From NCBI RefSeq assembly GCF_024600715.1, contig NZ_CP102332.1, positions 2,480,001-2,544,000 on the forward strand: DNA of 64,000 nucleotides, written 5' to 3'. Origin of the DNA: Streptomyces changanensis (GTDB lineage: Bacteria; Actinomycetota; Actinomycetes; Streptomycetales; Streptomycetaceae). The notes beneath the pieces are model-generated. The model did not search any database, was not told where the DNA came from, and worked only from the letters and a program-made list of their open reading frames with translations. Position 1 is the first letter of the stretch; every line of letters begins with the position of its first letter. Position numbers and translations under genes: made by a program. Shown here piece after piece: positions 27,481 through 36,912 of this stretch.

Positions 27481-29745
27481 ATGCCCCGGTTCAGCGTCAT
27501 CGTCCCCGCGTACAACGTCCAGTCCTATCTGCACGCGTGCCTGGAGTCGGTGCTCTCGCAGTCGTTCGAGGACTTCGAGCTCATCGCCGTGGACGACTGC
27601 TCGCCCGACGGGAGCGGTGCCGTCATCGACGAGTTCGCCGCCCGGGACGGCCGGGTCCTCGCCCTCCACCTCCCCGGGCACCGCGGGCTCGGACCCGCGC
27701 GCAACGCCGGTCTCGACCGCGCCACCGGCGACTACGTGCTGTTCCTCGACGGCGACGACACCCTCGTGCCGGGGGCCTTCCGGGCGATCGCCGACCGGCT
27801 GGAGGAGACCGGCTCGCCGGAGGTCCTCGTCTACGACTACGCCCGCACCTACTGGTCCGGGGAGACCGTCGGCCACGAGTTCCGCCGCCACCTCGCCGAG
27901 ACCGGGCCCGTGCCGTTCACCCTCGACGACCGGCCCGGGCTGCTGCACGTCCTGATGGTGGTGTGGAACAAGGCGTACAAGCGGGAGTTCCTGGCGCGGG
28001 AGGGGTTCCGCTTCTTCCCCGGCTTCTACGAGGACACGCCGTGGACCTACCCGGTGCTGATGACCGCGCGGTCCCTCGCCACGCTGGACCGGGTCTGCGT
28101 CCACTACCGGCAGCGGCGCACCGGGAGCATCCTGCGCACCACCTCGCGGCGGCACTTCGAGATCTTCGACCAGTACGACCGGCTGTTCGCCTTCCTCGAC
28201 GCGCGGCCCGACCTGGAGCGGTGGCGGGCCCCGCTGTTCCGGCGGATGGCCGACCACTTCACGTCCGTGTTCACCGCGCGCGGCCGGCTGCCCCGGGGCA
28301 CCCGCGCCGCGTTCTTCCGCCGCGCCCGCGCCCACTACCGGCGCTACCGCACGCCCGGCCCCGCGCCGAAGGTCACCACCCGGCTGCGGCACGCGCTGGT
28401 CCGGCTGGGGGCGCACCGCGCCTTCCGGGCGATCATCGCCGCGCGGGGCCTGCGGACGCGCGCCACCCTGCGCGGCCGGGCCGTGCTGCGCGGGCTGCGC
28501 GCGGCGCTCCTGCAGGTCCACTACCGGATCCAGCTGCTGCTGCCGGTCCGGCCGGGGCACGCCGTGTTCAGCGCGTACTGGAACCGGGGGTACGCCTGCT
28601 CCCCCGCCGCCCTGGAGCAGCGCGTGCGGGAGCTGGTGCCAGGGATGCGCACGGCCTGGGTGTGCGCCCCCGAACACGCCCACACCCTGCCGCCGGGCCC
28701 GCGCCCGCTGCGGCCCGGCACCGCCGCCTACTGGACCGCGCTGGCCCGCTCCCGGTACCTGGTGAGCAACGTCAACCTCGACCGGCGGCTGGTGAAGCGG
28801 CGCGGCCAGGTGCTGGTGCAGACCCAGCACGGCACGCCGCTCAAGCACATGGGCCTGGACCTGCGGCACCGGCCGGCGGCGGGCGGCTCGACGGACTTCG
28901 CCGAGCTGCTGCGGTCCGTCGACAAGTGGGACTACCTGGTGTCCGGCAACCGGCACTCGACGACGGTGTTCGAGCGGGTCTACCCGGCGGCGTACCGGAC
29001 GCTGGAGTACGGCTCGCCGCGCACCGACGTGTTCCACCGGGCCACCGCCGAGGACGTCGCCGCCCTGCGCGCGGCGCTCGGCGTCCCCGAGGGCCACACG
29101 GCGGTCCTGTACGCGCCGACGCACCGCGACTACGTCACGCCGCAGCCCCGTCTGGTGGACCTGGAGCGGGTGGTGACGGCGCTCGGGCCGCGCTTCACGC
29201 TCCTCGCCCGCAGCCACCCGACCCACGGCGACCCGGGCCGGTTCCCCGAGCACCCGCGGATCCTCGACGTGTCGGGCCACCCGTCGGTGGAGGAGCTGTG
29301 CCTGGCCTCCGACGCGCTCGTCACGGACTACTCGTCGATCATGTTCGACTACGCGGTCCTCGACCGGCCGATCGTGCTCCACACGGAGGACTGGGAGGCG
29401 TACCAGGCGGCCCGGGGCACCTACTTCGACGTGCGGGACTGCCCGCCGGGCGCGGTCGCCCGCTGCGAGGACGAGCTGATCGGCATCTTCGCGACCGGCC
29501 ACTGGCGCGGCTCCCGCTCGGCGCAGCTGCGCGCCGCGTTCCGGGCGCGGTTCTGCCCGTACGACGACGGGCACGCCGCGGAGCGCGTGGTGCGGCACGT
29601 GTTCCTCGGCGAGCCCCCGGAGGCGCTGCCGGCGGTCGTCCCGCCGGGAGAGCGGCGGCCGGCGCCCGCGCCGGGGACGCCGCCCGGCGCGGGCGGCCCG
29701 CTGGTCCCGCAGCGGACGGGGGCCGGGTCGCCCGCCGTCCCCTGA
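27481..29745 (+). CDS. GT2 glycosyltransferase - CDP-glycerol glycerophosphotransferase fusion (TagF-like)
   Basis: 754 residues. The N-terminal GT-A domain (residues 1 to about 230) has SVIVPAYNVQSYLHACLESV and an intact metal site, LFLDGDDTL. The C-terminal CDP-glycerol glycerophosphotransferase domain (from about residue 360) has HGTPLKHMGLD, LYAPTHRDY, VTDYSSIMFDYAVLDRPIV and HTEDWEAY, the polyol-phosphate transfer motifs of TagF. Such proteins extend teichoic-acid-like polymers at the cytoplasmic membrane. It stands alone on the plus strand, facing a second GT operon whose genes run toward it. A 17-bp tandem repeat starts at its stop codon. Confidence 0.9.
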   Translation: MPRFSVIVPAYNVQSYLHACLESVLSQSFEDFELIAVDDCSPDGSGAVIDEFAARDGRVLALHLPGHRGLGPARNAGLDRATGDYVLFLDGDDTLVPGAFRAIADRLEETGSPEVLVYDYARTYWSGETVGHEFRRHLAETGPVPFTLDDRPGLLHVLMVVWNKAYKREFLAREGFRFFPGFYEDTPWTYPVLMTARSLATLDRVCVHYRQRRTGSILRTTSRRHFEIFDQYDRLFAFLDARPDLERWRAPLFRRMADHFTSVFTARGRLPRGTRAAFFRRARAHYRRYRTPGPAPKVTTRLRHALVRLGAHRAFRAIIAARGLRTRATLRGRAVLRGLRAALLQVHYRIQLLLPVRPGHAVFSAYWNRGYACSPAALEQRVRELVPGMRTAWVCAPEHAHTLPPGPRPLRPGTAAYWTALARSRYLVSNVNLDRRLVKRRGQVLVQTQHGTPLKHMGLDLRHRPAAGGSTDFAELLRSVDKWDYLVSGNRHSTTVFERVYPAAYRTLEYGSPRTDVFHRATAEDVAALRAALGVPEGHTAVLYAPTHRDYVTPQPRLVDLERVVTALGPRFTLLARSHPTHGDPGRFPEHPRILDVSGHPSVEELCLASDALVTDYSSIMFDYAVLDRPIVLHTEDWEAYQAARGTYFDVRDCPPGAVARCEDELIGIFATGHWRGSRSAQLRAAFRARFCPYDDGHAAERVVRHVFLGEPPEALPAVVPPGERRPAPAPGTPPGAGGPLVPQRTGAGSPAVP

Positions 29746-29800
29746 CGCCCGACGTCCCCTGACGCCCGACGCCCCTTGACGCCCGACGTCCCCTGACGCG
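29744..29800. repeat. 17-bp tandem repeat (3 copies plus partial)
   Basis: GACGCCCGACGTCCCCT repeats at 29744, 29761 (one substitution and one shifted T) and 29778, then a partial copy. It starts within the stop codon of the GT2-TagF gene and lies between two convergent glycosyltransferase genes. Confidence 0.8.
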
Positions 29801-29906
29801 CCGGGCCCGTCGCCGGACGGCCGTCGGGCCGGTCGCCGCGCCCGTCGCCGGGCCGGTGCGTCAGCCGGCGCACCGCGCCCGGGCGCGGCGCACCGCGGCC
29901 TTGCCG

Positions 29907-31550
29907 TCAGCCGTGGAGGAGCGCCCGGGCCGCGCGGCGTACCGGGCCCCGCTGCGCGACCGGGCCGAGCAGTCGCCCGACCAGACCGCGCGGCTCCCAG
30001 CGGATCTGGAGGCGGCCCGCGTCGCGGCCCTCCGGCTCCACCGTGACGCGGTGGTTCCCCGGCCCCGGCACCGTGAACGGCGCGAAGTGGAGCGGTGCCA
30101 GCAGGACGCCGGTGTTCGCCGCACCGTCCTGCGCGAGCTCCAGCACCGGGTGGCGCACGCCCCGGAAGCCGTACGCGGGCAGGGCGACCGCCGCGAGGTC
30201 CAGGCGCAGGTGCCCCTCGTGGACGCCCCGGCCCGCCGGGTCCAGGCGCAGCGGCACCGTGGTGCGGCGCCCGGCCGGGGAGAGGTGGACGCGGGCGGGG
30301 ACCGGGGCGAGCGGCAGACGGCCGCCCGGGTCGTGGGTGCGCACCGTGAGGTCGACGGTGGCACCGGGTCCCGGGGTGACGTCGAGGATCTCGTGGCGGA
30401 ACCAGGCCGCGTGGAACGGGCAGCCGGTGAGGTCCGCGGCGGTCACGTCCAGGTCGCGGCGGGCCGCCTCCGTCACGGGCACCGCACCGCCCCAGTACAC
30501 GCGCCCGCCGGCCGTGGTGACCCGGCGGGGGCCGACGCCGTGGGCGAGGCCCCGGGCGGCGCGGCGCGCCTCCACGTACCGGCCCTCGCGGAGCAGCCCG
30601 ACCACGGCCCGGTCGACCCGCCCGAGCCGGTCGAACGCCGCGGGGGCGAGCCCGGTGACGTACGGGACGACCTCCGCGGCGAAGTCGGTGAGCCAGGCGG
30701 TGTCCCGGTGGGGCAGGTCCCCGGCGTAGAGGCGCAGGTCGTGGGCGAGGAACTTGTGGTCCTTCTCCTCGCGCAGCGGGGAGCCGGCGGGGGCGCCGTG
30801 CGCGGCGAGGAACGCGTCGATGCGCCGGGCGATCTCGACGCGGTCGCGGACGTTGGCGATGAGGTGGCGGCGGTTGGAGAGGGTCGCCGCGTCGGCGGGG
30901 GCGTGCGGGGCGTAGTACCAGCGGTAGACGGGTTCGGTGATGATCCGGAAGGCGCGGGCGAGGGTGTACGCCTGGGCGGAGAACAGCTGGTCCTCGTAGT
31001 GCAGGCCCTCGGGGAAGCGCAGGGCGTGCCGGTCGAGGAACTCCCTGCGGTACAGCTTGTTGGTGGACAGCGGCTCGAACAGCAGCCGCGGCTCCTCGGC
31101 GAGGCCGTGGACGGTGCGGCGGCGGTCGAAGAGCGACGGCATCCACCTGCCCCGGGCGCCGGTGTCGGTGCGGACGCGTTCGACGGCGCCCATCGTGAAG
31201 TCGACGTCGTCCTCGTCGTGCGCGGCGAGGAGCAGTTCGACGGCCTTCGGGGGCAGTTCGTCGTCACTGTCGAGGAACATGACGAACGGCGCGCGGGCCA
31301 GGTCCAGGGCGCGGTTGCGGGGGGCGGAGCAGCCGCCGCTGTTGCGTTCCAGGCGCAGCACGCGGACGCGGCGGTCGCGCTCGGCGAGCTCGGCGGCGAC
31401 CTTCGGGGTGTCGTCGGTGGAGTGGTCGTCGCTGATGACGATCTCGAGGGCGCGGTGGGTCTGGTCGCGTACGGAGGCGACGGCGCGCGGCAGGCGGGCC
31501 GCGTCGTCGTGGACGATGACGATCACCGTGACCGCGGGGGTGGTGGTCAT
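29907..31550 (-). CDS. Family 2 glycosyltransferase with C-terminal accessory region
   Basis: 547 residues. The N-terminal GT-A fold (residues 1 to about 260) has TVIVIVHDDAARLPRAVASV, ISDDHSTDDTPKV and the metal site MFLDSDDELPP. The remaining 280 residues form an all-beta-looking region similar in layout to the C-terminal domains of teichoic-acid glycosyltransferases. The ATG overlaps the stop of the upstream TagF-like gene (ATGA), so the two are translationally coupled. It probably decorates the polymer or adds to its chain. Confidence 0.88.
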   Translation of the reverse strand: MTTTPAVTVIVIVHDDAARLPRAVASVRDQTHRALEIVISDDHSTDDTPKVAAELAERDRRVRVLRLERNSGGCSAPRNRALDLARAPFVMFLDSDDELPPKAVELLLAAHDEDDVDFTMGAVERVRTDTGARGRWMPSLFDRRRTVHGLAEEPRLLFEPLSTNKLYRREFLDRHALRFPEGLHYEDQLFSAQAYTLARAFRIITEPVYRWYYAPHAPADAATLSNRRHLIANVRDRVEIARRIDAFLAAHGAPAGSPLREEKDHKFLAHDLRLYAGDLPHRDTAWLTDFAAEVVPYVTGLAPAAFDRLGRVDRAVVGLLREGRYVEARRAARGLAHGVGPRRVTTAGGRVYWGGAVPVTEAARRDLDVTAADLTGCPFHAAWFRHEILDVTPGPGATVDLTVRTHDPGGRLPLAPVPARVHLSPAGRRTTVPLRLDPAGRGVHEGHLRLDLAAVALPAYGFRGVRHPVLELAQDGAANTGVLLAPLHFAPFTVPGPGNHRVTVEPEGRDAGRLQIRWEPRGLVGRLLGPVAQRGPVRRAARALLHG

Positions 31551-33787
31551 CGGCGGGTGGCCTCCTGCGGGGTCGGGGCGGGGGTGCGGCGGTCCAGGGG
31601 CAGGACGGGCGGGAGGCTCTCCTCGCCCTCGCCGAGGAAGACGCGGCGCACGACGCGCTCGGCGGCGCGCCCGTCGTCGTACTGGCAGAACCGCAGCCGG
31701 AAGTCGTGGCGGAGCTTGGCCGCGGGTTCGCCGGCCCACTCGTCGGGGTCGAGGAGGAGGCGGGTGAGGTCCTCCTGGGAGCGGGCGACGGGGCCGGGCG
31801 GTTCGGCGGTGAGGTCGAAGCAGACGCCGCGGGTGGCGGTGTAGACGTCCCAGTCGTCGGCGTGGACGACGATCGGCCGGTCGAGGTTGGCGTAGTCGAA
31901 CATGATCGACGAGTAGTCGGTGACGAGGGCGTCGGCGGCGAGGAGGAGCCGTTCGACGGGCTCGTAGCGGGTGACGTCGAGGACGCGCGGGTGGCGGGGG
32001 ACGACGCGGGGCCCGTCGGCGTGGAAGTAGTGGCCGCGGACGAGGAGGACCGTGTCGTCGCCGAGCCGGTCCGCGAGGCGGGCGAGGTCCAGGCGGGGGC
32101 GCCAGCGGTCCTCGTGGTCGCGGTGGGTGGGGGCGTAGAGCAGGGCGCGGGCCCCGGGGGCGAGGCCGAGGGCGGCGCGGGCGGCGCGCACGTCGGCGGC
32201 GGTGGCCCGGTACAGCACGTCGTTGCGGGGGTAGCCGTAGGCGAGCGTGCGGTAGCCGGAGGGGTAGGCGCGCTGCCAGGTCTCGGTGGAGTGCGCGTTG
32301 GCGGAGAGGCTGTAGTCCCAGCGGTCGACGCGGGCGAGGAGCGCCTCGAAGTCCACGCCGCGGGCGACGGCGGGGCGGCCGACCTGGTCGACGCCCATCG
32401 CCTTCAGCGGGGTGCCGTGGTGGGTCTGGAGGTGGACGGTCCCGCGGCGCTTGACGACCCGTTCGGGGAAGTTGACGTTGTTGACGAGGTACTTGGCGCG
32501 GGCGAGGACGTCCCAGGCGCGGGCGGTGCCGTTGACGGCGTGGTCGGTGCCGGGCGGCAGCAGGGGGACGCGGTCGGGTTCGACGAGCCAGACCTGCCGG
32601 ATGTCGGGCGCGAGCTCGGCGAGTTCGGCGGCGACGGCGGCCGGGTTGCAGTGGACGCCGCGACCCCAGTAGGCGGAGAAGACCGCGAGGTCCTCGTCGA
32701 CGGGGCGGCGCAGGGCCCGCCGGTAGCGGAGCCGGCCGCGGGCGCCGGCGGCCCGCCGGAGGTGGCGGGCGCCCGTGGCGCGCAGGGCGCGGCGGCCCTC
32801 GTCGGCGAGGCACAGCAGCCGGTGGCACAGGTGGGCGTGGTGGCCGAGGAGCGCGTGGCGGACGCCGTCGGCGCCGGCCGGGCGTCGGTGGCCCTCGGGG
32901 CGGAAGCGGGCGGTCTGGTCGGCGGCGCGGCGGAAGTACGCGGCGGCCTCGGCGCCGGTGAACCCGTCGCGCCGGCCGAGCACGGCGAGGTGGTCGTCGA
33001 CCATGCGGTCGTACAACCGGGCCCGGACCGCGGCCGGGGCGGACACGGCGGCGGCGAGCCGGTGCAGCCGCTCGTACTGGGCGAACACCGCGAAGTGCCG
33101 GTCCGGTCCGGCGGCGCGGCGCTGCGCGGGCCGCTCCTGGCGGTGGACGACCGCGGCGGTGTCGCAGCAGGCGACGTGGCGGGCGAGGAGCAGCACGGCG
33201 TACGCCAGGTACAGCTCGTCGGGGTCGTCGCCGTCGAGGAGCCCGGGGTGGGCGGTGAGGAGGCCGGCGCGGACGAGGCGGTTGCCGAGGAGGGGCGTCA
33301 CGTCGAGGAGGTCGGGGCGCCGGGCGGGGCTGGTGGCGGGGGTGCCGTGGCCGCGGGTGAGGACGGGGGCGTCGCCGCCGGGCGCGGCGTCGTCCCGCCA
33401 GGTGGCCCGGTGGTGGTCGCAGAGCAGCACGTCGGGCGGCTCGGGGTGGCGGGCGAGGCGGTCGGCGAGGGCTTCGGCGGCGCCGGCGGGCAGCCGGTCG
33501 GAGGGGTGGAGGAAGTGCAGGTAGGCGCCGGTCGCCGCCCGGGCGGCGGCGGCGCGGGCGCGGGCGGCCGGGGCCTGCGCGGGGACGGGGACGACGGTGA
33601 CGCGCGGGTCGCGCAGGGCGTGGGCCTCGGCGAGGGCGCGGGCGGCGGGGTCGTCGCCGGTGCCGCCCTCGGGGGCGGCCACGACGACGTCGAGCCCGGG
33701 GTACGCCTGCCGGGTGACGCTGTCGAGGCAGGCGCGCAGGTGGGGCAGCGGGCCCCGGCCGGACACGATGACGCTGAGCTTGAGCAT
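31547..33787 (-). CDS. GT2-like - CDP-glycerol glycerophosphotransferase fusion, degenerate GT2
   Basis: 746 residues, parallel in architecture to the 27481 gene. The N-terminal GT2-like domain (LKLSVIVSGRGPLPHLRACL) lacks the usual DxD: the metal site reads HFLHPSDRL, so this half may be inactive or bind differently. The TagF domain is intact (HHGTPLKAMGVDQ, YAPTHRDHEDRW, VTDYSSIMFDYANLDRPIVV, HADDWDVY). It lies 45 bp after the GT2-methyltransferase gene and overlaps the next gene. Cytoplasmic, membrane-associated polymer synthesis is inferred. Confidence 0.88.
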   Translation of the reverse strand: MLKLSVIVSGRGPLPHLRACLDSVTRQAYPGLDVVVAAPEGGTGDDPAARALAEAHALRDPRVTVVPVPAQAPAARARAAAARAATGAYLHFLHPSDRLPAGAAEALADRLARHPEPPDVLLCDHHRATWRDDAAPGGDAPVLTRGHGTPATSPARRPDLLDVTPLLGNRLVRAGLLTAHPGLLDGDDPDELYLAYAVLLLARHVACCDTAAVVHRQERPAQRRAAGPDRHFAVFAQYERLHRLAAAVSAPAAVRARLYDRMVDDHLAVLGRRDGFTGAEAAAYFRRAADQTARFRPEGHRRPAGADGVRHALLGHHAHLCHRLLCLADEGRRALRATGARHLRRAAGARGRLRYRRALRRPVDEDLAVFSAYWGRGVHCNPAAVAAELAELAPDIRQVWLVEPDRVPLLPPGTDHAVNGTARAWDVLARAKYLVNNVNFPERVVKRRGTVHLQTHHGTPLKAMGVDQVGRPAVARGVDFEALLARVDRWDYSLSANAHSTETWQRAYPSGYRTLAYGYPRNDVLYRATAADVRAARAALGLAPGARALLYAPTHRDHEDRWRPRLDLARLADRLGDDTVLLVRGHYFHADGPRVVPRHPRVLDVTRYEPVERLLLAADALVTDYSSIMFDYANLDRPIVVHADDWDVYTATRGVCFDLTAEPPGPVARSQEDLTRLLLDPDEWAGEPAAKLRHDFRLRFCQYDDGRAAERVVRRVFLGEGEESLPPVLPLDRRTPAPTPQEATRR

Positions 33788-33832
33788 GGGGACGGGCGGT
33801 CCTTGTCGGGGGGCGGTGGGGTGGGCGGGCGC

Positions 33833-35383
33833 TCAGACGGCGACGCGGTCGGCGGGCCGGTCGGTGGGCCGGTCGACGGGGACGAACTGGCGGTTGAGGA
33901 TGTCCTGGACGGGCACGTGCTGCCCGGCGACGACCGTGCGGGCCGCGTGCGGGGTGAGCTGGGCGACGTACTGGTAGCCGAAGAGGGTGGGCCGGAGCCG
34001 GGTGAGGCCCCTGGACAGCAGGCCGAGGAGCCGGGCGAGGGGCCCGCCGCCGAGGACGGACCAGAAGGGGGCGCCGGTCGCGGTGAGGGACAGTTCGTCG
34101 TACCCGGCGGAGCGCAGGGTGCGCCGGAGGCTGGCCCGGCTGAAGAAGCGCAGGTGGGTGGTGTCGAGGATGCCGCGCCGGTCGTAGTCGAACAGGCCGA
34201 GGGCGATGCGCAGCCGGGCGTACCAGTGGCCGATGTTCGGCACGGACAGCAGGACCAGCCCCTCGGGGCGCAGGACGTCCTGGAGCTGGGTGAGGAGCCG
34301 ATCGGGCCGGGACAGGTGCTCGATGACGTCGCCGGCGACGACGTAGTCGTAGCCGTCGCCGACCCCCTCGGGCAGGCCCTGCTCCAGGTCGGCGAGGAGG
34401 AAGCGGGAGCAGCGGTCGCGCACGCCGTCGACCTCGACGGCGTCGATGCCGGTGACCTGGTGGCCGAGGGCTTCGAGGCGTTCGGCGAAGAGCCCGCCGG
34501 AGCAGCCGACGTCGAGGACGCGGCCGGGCGGCAGGCCGCGCAGCCGGTCGAGGAGGAGGGCGTGCGAGGAGCCGTCCCCCTCCTTGAAGGCGTATCCGGC
34601 GGGCTGGGGGATCCACTCGCAGGTGCCGAAACCCTTCTTCGCGAGCCGGTACGACAGGACGTCCTTGACGACGTCCTTGGCGTAGCGCAGTCCGTCGACG
34701 TAGCAGACCTCGTCGCCGTAGTGGGTGGGGATGGGGATCTCACGGATGCGCAGGCCGGCGTCGGCGAGCTGGACGATGATCTGCGTGTCGAAGTCGAATC
34801 CGTCGCTGTTGTGGGCGAGGGGCAGGCGGTCGAGGGCGTCGACGCGGTAGGCGCGGTAGCCGGAGTGGAACTCGCTCAGGTCGGTGCCGAGCAGCCCGTT
34901 CTCGACGCGGGTCAGGACGCGGTTGCCGACCCATTTGTACAGCGGCATGCCGCCGCGCAGGGCGTCGCGGGGGTGCATCATGCGCGAGCCGAACACCGCG
35001 TCCGCCTCGCCGCGCTCCAGCGGGGCGACGAGCTGCGGGAGGAGTTCGGGGGCGTACTGGCCGTCGCCGTGGAGGAGGACGACGATGTCCAGCCCGCGGC
35101 GGGCGGCGAGGGCGTACCCGGCCTTCTGGTTGCCGCCGTAGCCGAGGTTCTTGGTGTGCCGCATGACGACGGTGGGGGGCCGGCCGGGCCGCTGCGACCA
35201 GCGGCGGCCGGCGGCGAAGGTGGCGTCCTGGCTGGCGTCGTCGAGGACGAGGATCTCGGCGATCCTCGGGCGGAAGTCGTCCGGGATCCGGTCGAGCGTC
35301 CTCTCCAGGGTGGACTCCGCGTTGTACGCCACCACCAGGATGCCGATGCGGGGCGTGCGGCTGGGGCTCTGGCCTTCCGTCAC
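33833..35383 (-). CDS. Glycosyltransferase family 2 - class I methyltransferase fusion
   Basis: 516 residues. The first half is a DPM1-like GT2 (RIGILVVAYNAESTLERTLD, VLDDASQDAT, VVLLHGDGQYAPE, then SEFHSGYRAYRVDAL). The second half, from about residue 280, is a SAM-dependent methyltransferase (VLDVGCSGGLFAERL, then DYVVAGDVIEHLSRP). The pairing suggests sugar transfer followed by O-methylation of the product, for example capping or methyl-sugar formation on a glycopolymer. The GTG start overlaps the stop of the upstream membrane gene (GTGA). Confidence 0.9.
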   Translation of the reverse strand: MTEGQSPSRTPRIGILVVAYNAESTLERTLDRIPDDFRPRIAEILVLDDASQDATFAAGRRWSQRPGRPPTVVMRHTKNLGYGGNQKAGYALAARRGLDIVVLLHGDGQYAPELLPQLVAPLERGEADAVFGSRMMHPRDALRGGMPLYKWVGNRVLTRVENGLLGTDLSEFHSGYRAYRVDALDRLPLAHNSDGFDFDTQIIVQLADAGLRIREIPIPTHYGDEVCYVDGLRYAKDVVKDVLSYRLAKKGFGTCEWIPQPAGYAFKEGDGSSHALLLDRLRGLPPGRVLDVGCSGGLFAERLEALGHQVTGIDAVEVDGVRDRCSRFLLADLEQGLPEGVGDGYDYVVAGDVIEHLSRPDRLLTQLQDVLRPEGLVLLSVPNIGHWYARLRIALGLFDYDRRGILDTTHLRFFSRASLRRTLRSAGYDELSLTATGAPFWSVLGGGPLARLLGLLSRGLTRLRPTLFGYQYVAQLTPHAARTVVAGQHVPVQDILNRQFVPVDRPTDRPADRVAV

Positions 35384-36678
35384 GGGTGCTTCTCCACTCT
35401 TGCGGGGCGGGCGGTCTGGTCGGGGGCGGCGGCCGGGGGGTGCGGTCCCGGTGGCGCGGCGGCCGCCGGGCGGGCGGCGGGCCAGGGCCGCGGTTCGGTG
35501 CGCGGGCGGGTGATGTCGAGGGGCGCGGCGGTGAGGATCCGGTGGACGCCGACGGCGACGGAGGCACCGAGCAGGGCCCAGCCGAGGGCGCCGAACGCCA
35601 TCTCGGTGTCGGTCCAGTGGACGGGCCGCTGCATCCCGTAGACGGAGGTCGTGACGCCGCCGACGACGAGGCCGTAGGCGAGGCCGGGCCACAGGCCGAT
35701 GAGGAACAGGCCGGCGGCGGGCCAGGCGAGGTACTGCACCCCGGAGGCCGTGCTGAGCAGCAGCAGCGTGCCGAGGGTGACGGCGACCGCGACGGGTGTG
35801 TCGGCGGGGCGGCGCCAGGCGAGCCAGGCGCCGAGGGTGACGATCGCGGCGACGACGAGGTAGTGGCCGGGGCCGCGGACGAGGGCGATGTACGGCTCGG
35901 GGACCTCCGCCCAGCGGGCGAACTGCACGACGCCCCAGAAGCTGAAGTTGCCGCCCGCGTACTCGAGGACGTTCGCCTTCAGCCCGGCCGGCACGGTCGC
36001 CAGGACGGGGCCCCACACGGCGAGGAACAGCGCCGCGAAGCCGGCCGTGAAGCGGGCGAAGGCCGGGCGGCCGACCCGCCAGGCGGCGACGAACAGCAGC
36101 GGGACGACCACCACGGGGACGAACTTGACGCTGATGCACAGGGCCGCCGCCACACCGGCCGTGGCGAACCGGGCGCGGTCGGCGAGCAGCCAGGCGGCGG
36201 CGAGGGCGAACATGACGGCGACGGAATCGGTGTTCCCGTGATAGCCGGACGTTCCGAAGAGGACGGGGCACAGGGCGGCGCCGAGCGCGCACGCCGTGGC
36301 CGTCCGCAGGGTTCTCCTGCGCCGTACGACCTCGAACACGAGAAGAACGGTGAGAAAATCCGCGAGACACGCCGGGAAACGGATCATCGGGGCGAACGGA
36401 ACCCCGATCCCCATGAGTTTCTCCATGGCGAGGAGCATCCAGCTCGCCAGCGGCGGATGGTTGTAGACCGGCAGGTGCGGGAGGGGTTCGGCGTAGATGC
36501 GCACGGGTCCCGCCAGGGCGATGGCACGCGCGAATCCATAGAAGAACCGCACGTCAGCGGGGCCCTGTGTGGCGGCGGCGAGCGCCATCTTGGAGAGGAA
36601 CGCGACCGCCGCGACCCCCAGGACGACGATCCGGGCTTTCCTCGCGTCCCAGGACAGAGACGACATTCGTCCGTACAT
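35380..36678 (-). CDS. Polytopic membrane glycosyltransferase-like protein
   Basis: 432 residues with about 10 hydrophobic helices and an early loop resembling GT-C mannosyltransferases (QGPADVRFFYGFARAIALAG, then YNHPPLASWMLL). The C-terminal 60 residues are Pro/Ala rich and cytoplasmic. ATG 36678 was chosen; ATG 36666 is possible. It is the first gene of a four-gene leftward operon (this gene, GT2-methyltransferase, TagF-like, GT2) whose members overlap or nearly touch. It probably uses a polyprenyl-phosphate sugar donor at the outer membrane face. It is divergent from rfbA. Confidence 0.8.
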   Translation of the reverse strand: MYGRMSSLSWDARKARIVVLGVAAVAFLSKMALAAATQGPADVRFFYGFARAIALAGPVRIYAEPLPHLPVYNHPPLASWMLLAMEKLMGIGVPFAPMIRFPACLADFLTVLLVFEVVRRRRTLRTATACALGAALCPVLFGTSGYHGNTDSVAVMFALAAAWLLADRARFATAGVAAALCISVKFVPVVVVPLLFVAAWRVGRPAFARFTAGFAALFLAVWGPVLATVPAGLKANVLEYAGGNFSFWGVVQFARWAEVPEPYIALVRGPGHYLVVAAIVTLGAWLAWRRPADTPVAVAVTLGTLLLLSTASGVQYLAWPAAGLFLIGLWPGLAYGLVVGGVTTSVYGMQRPVHWTDTEMAFGALGWALLGASVAVGVHRILTAAPLDITRPRTEPRPWPAARPAAAAPPGPHPPAAAPDQTARPARVEKHP

Positions 36679-36912
36679 GGTTGACGAACGTAGCAACGCA
36701 CCGGGGACGAGCGAAGCACCGATTAACACACTTAATCCGCGCCGAAGTTCCCGGGCGCCTGTCCTGGCCGCGCGGGTGAATTGCCGAATCACACGTATGG
36801 CCCATGATCCGACGTAATTCGTGGCGTTCAACTGTCGTTCACAACCTGCCCCTTCTCCGCGGCCCGGCGCGTCGGTCCCGGTCACGTTCCAGATCAGGTC
36901 AGGTTGAGTCCA
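36679..36912. promoter_or_regulatory. Divergent promoter region between GT operon and rfbABD
   Basis: 234 bp with relatively AT-rich stretches (GATTAACACACTTAATCC near 36720 and CGTAATTCGTGG near 36820). Promoters for both the leftward glycosyltransferase operon and the rightward dTDP-rhamnose operon must lie here. No individual site is assigned. Confidence 0.5.

Noticed and set aside
31706..35641. Very long plus-strand open frame antisense to the glycosyltransferase operon
   Set aside because: It is a shadow of GC3-rich coding on the other strand. Its sequence is Gly/Ala/Val/Asp low complexity with no domain, and the minus-strand frames have clear families.
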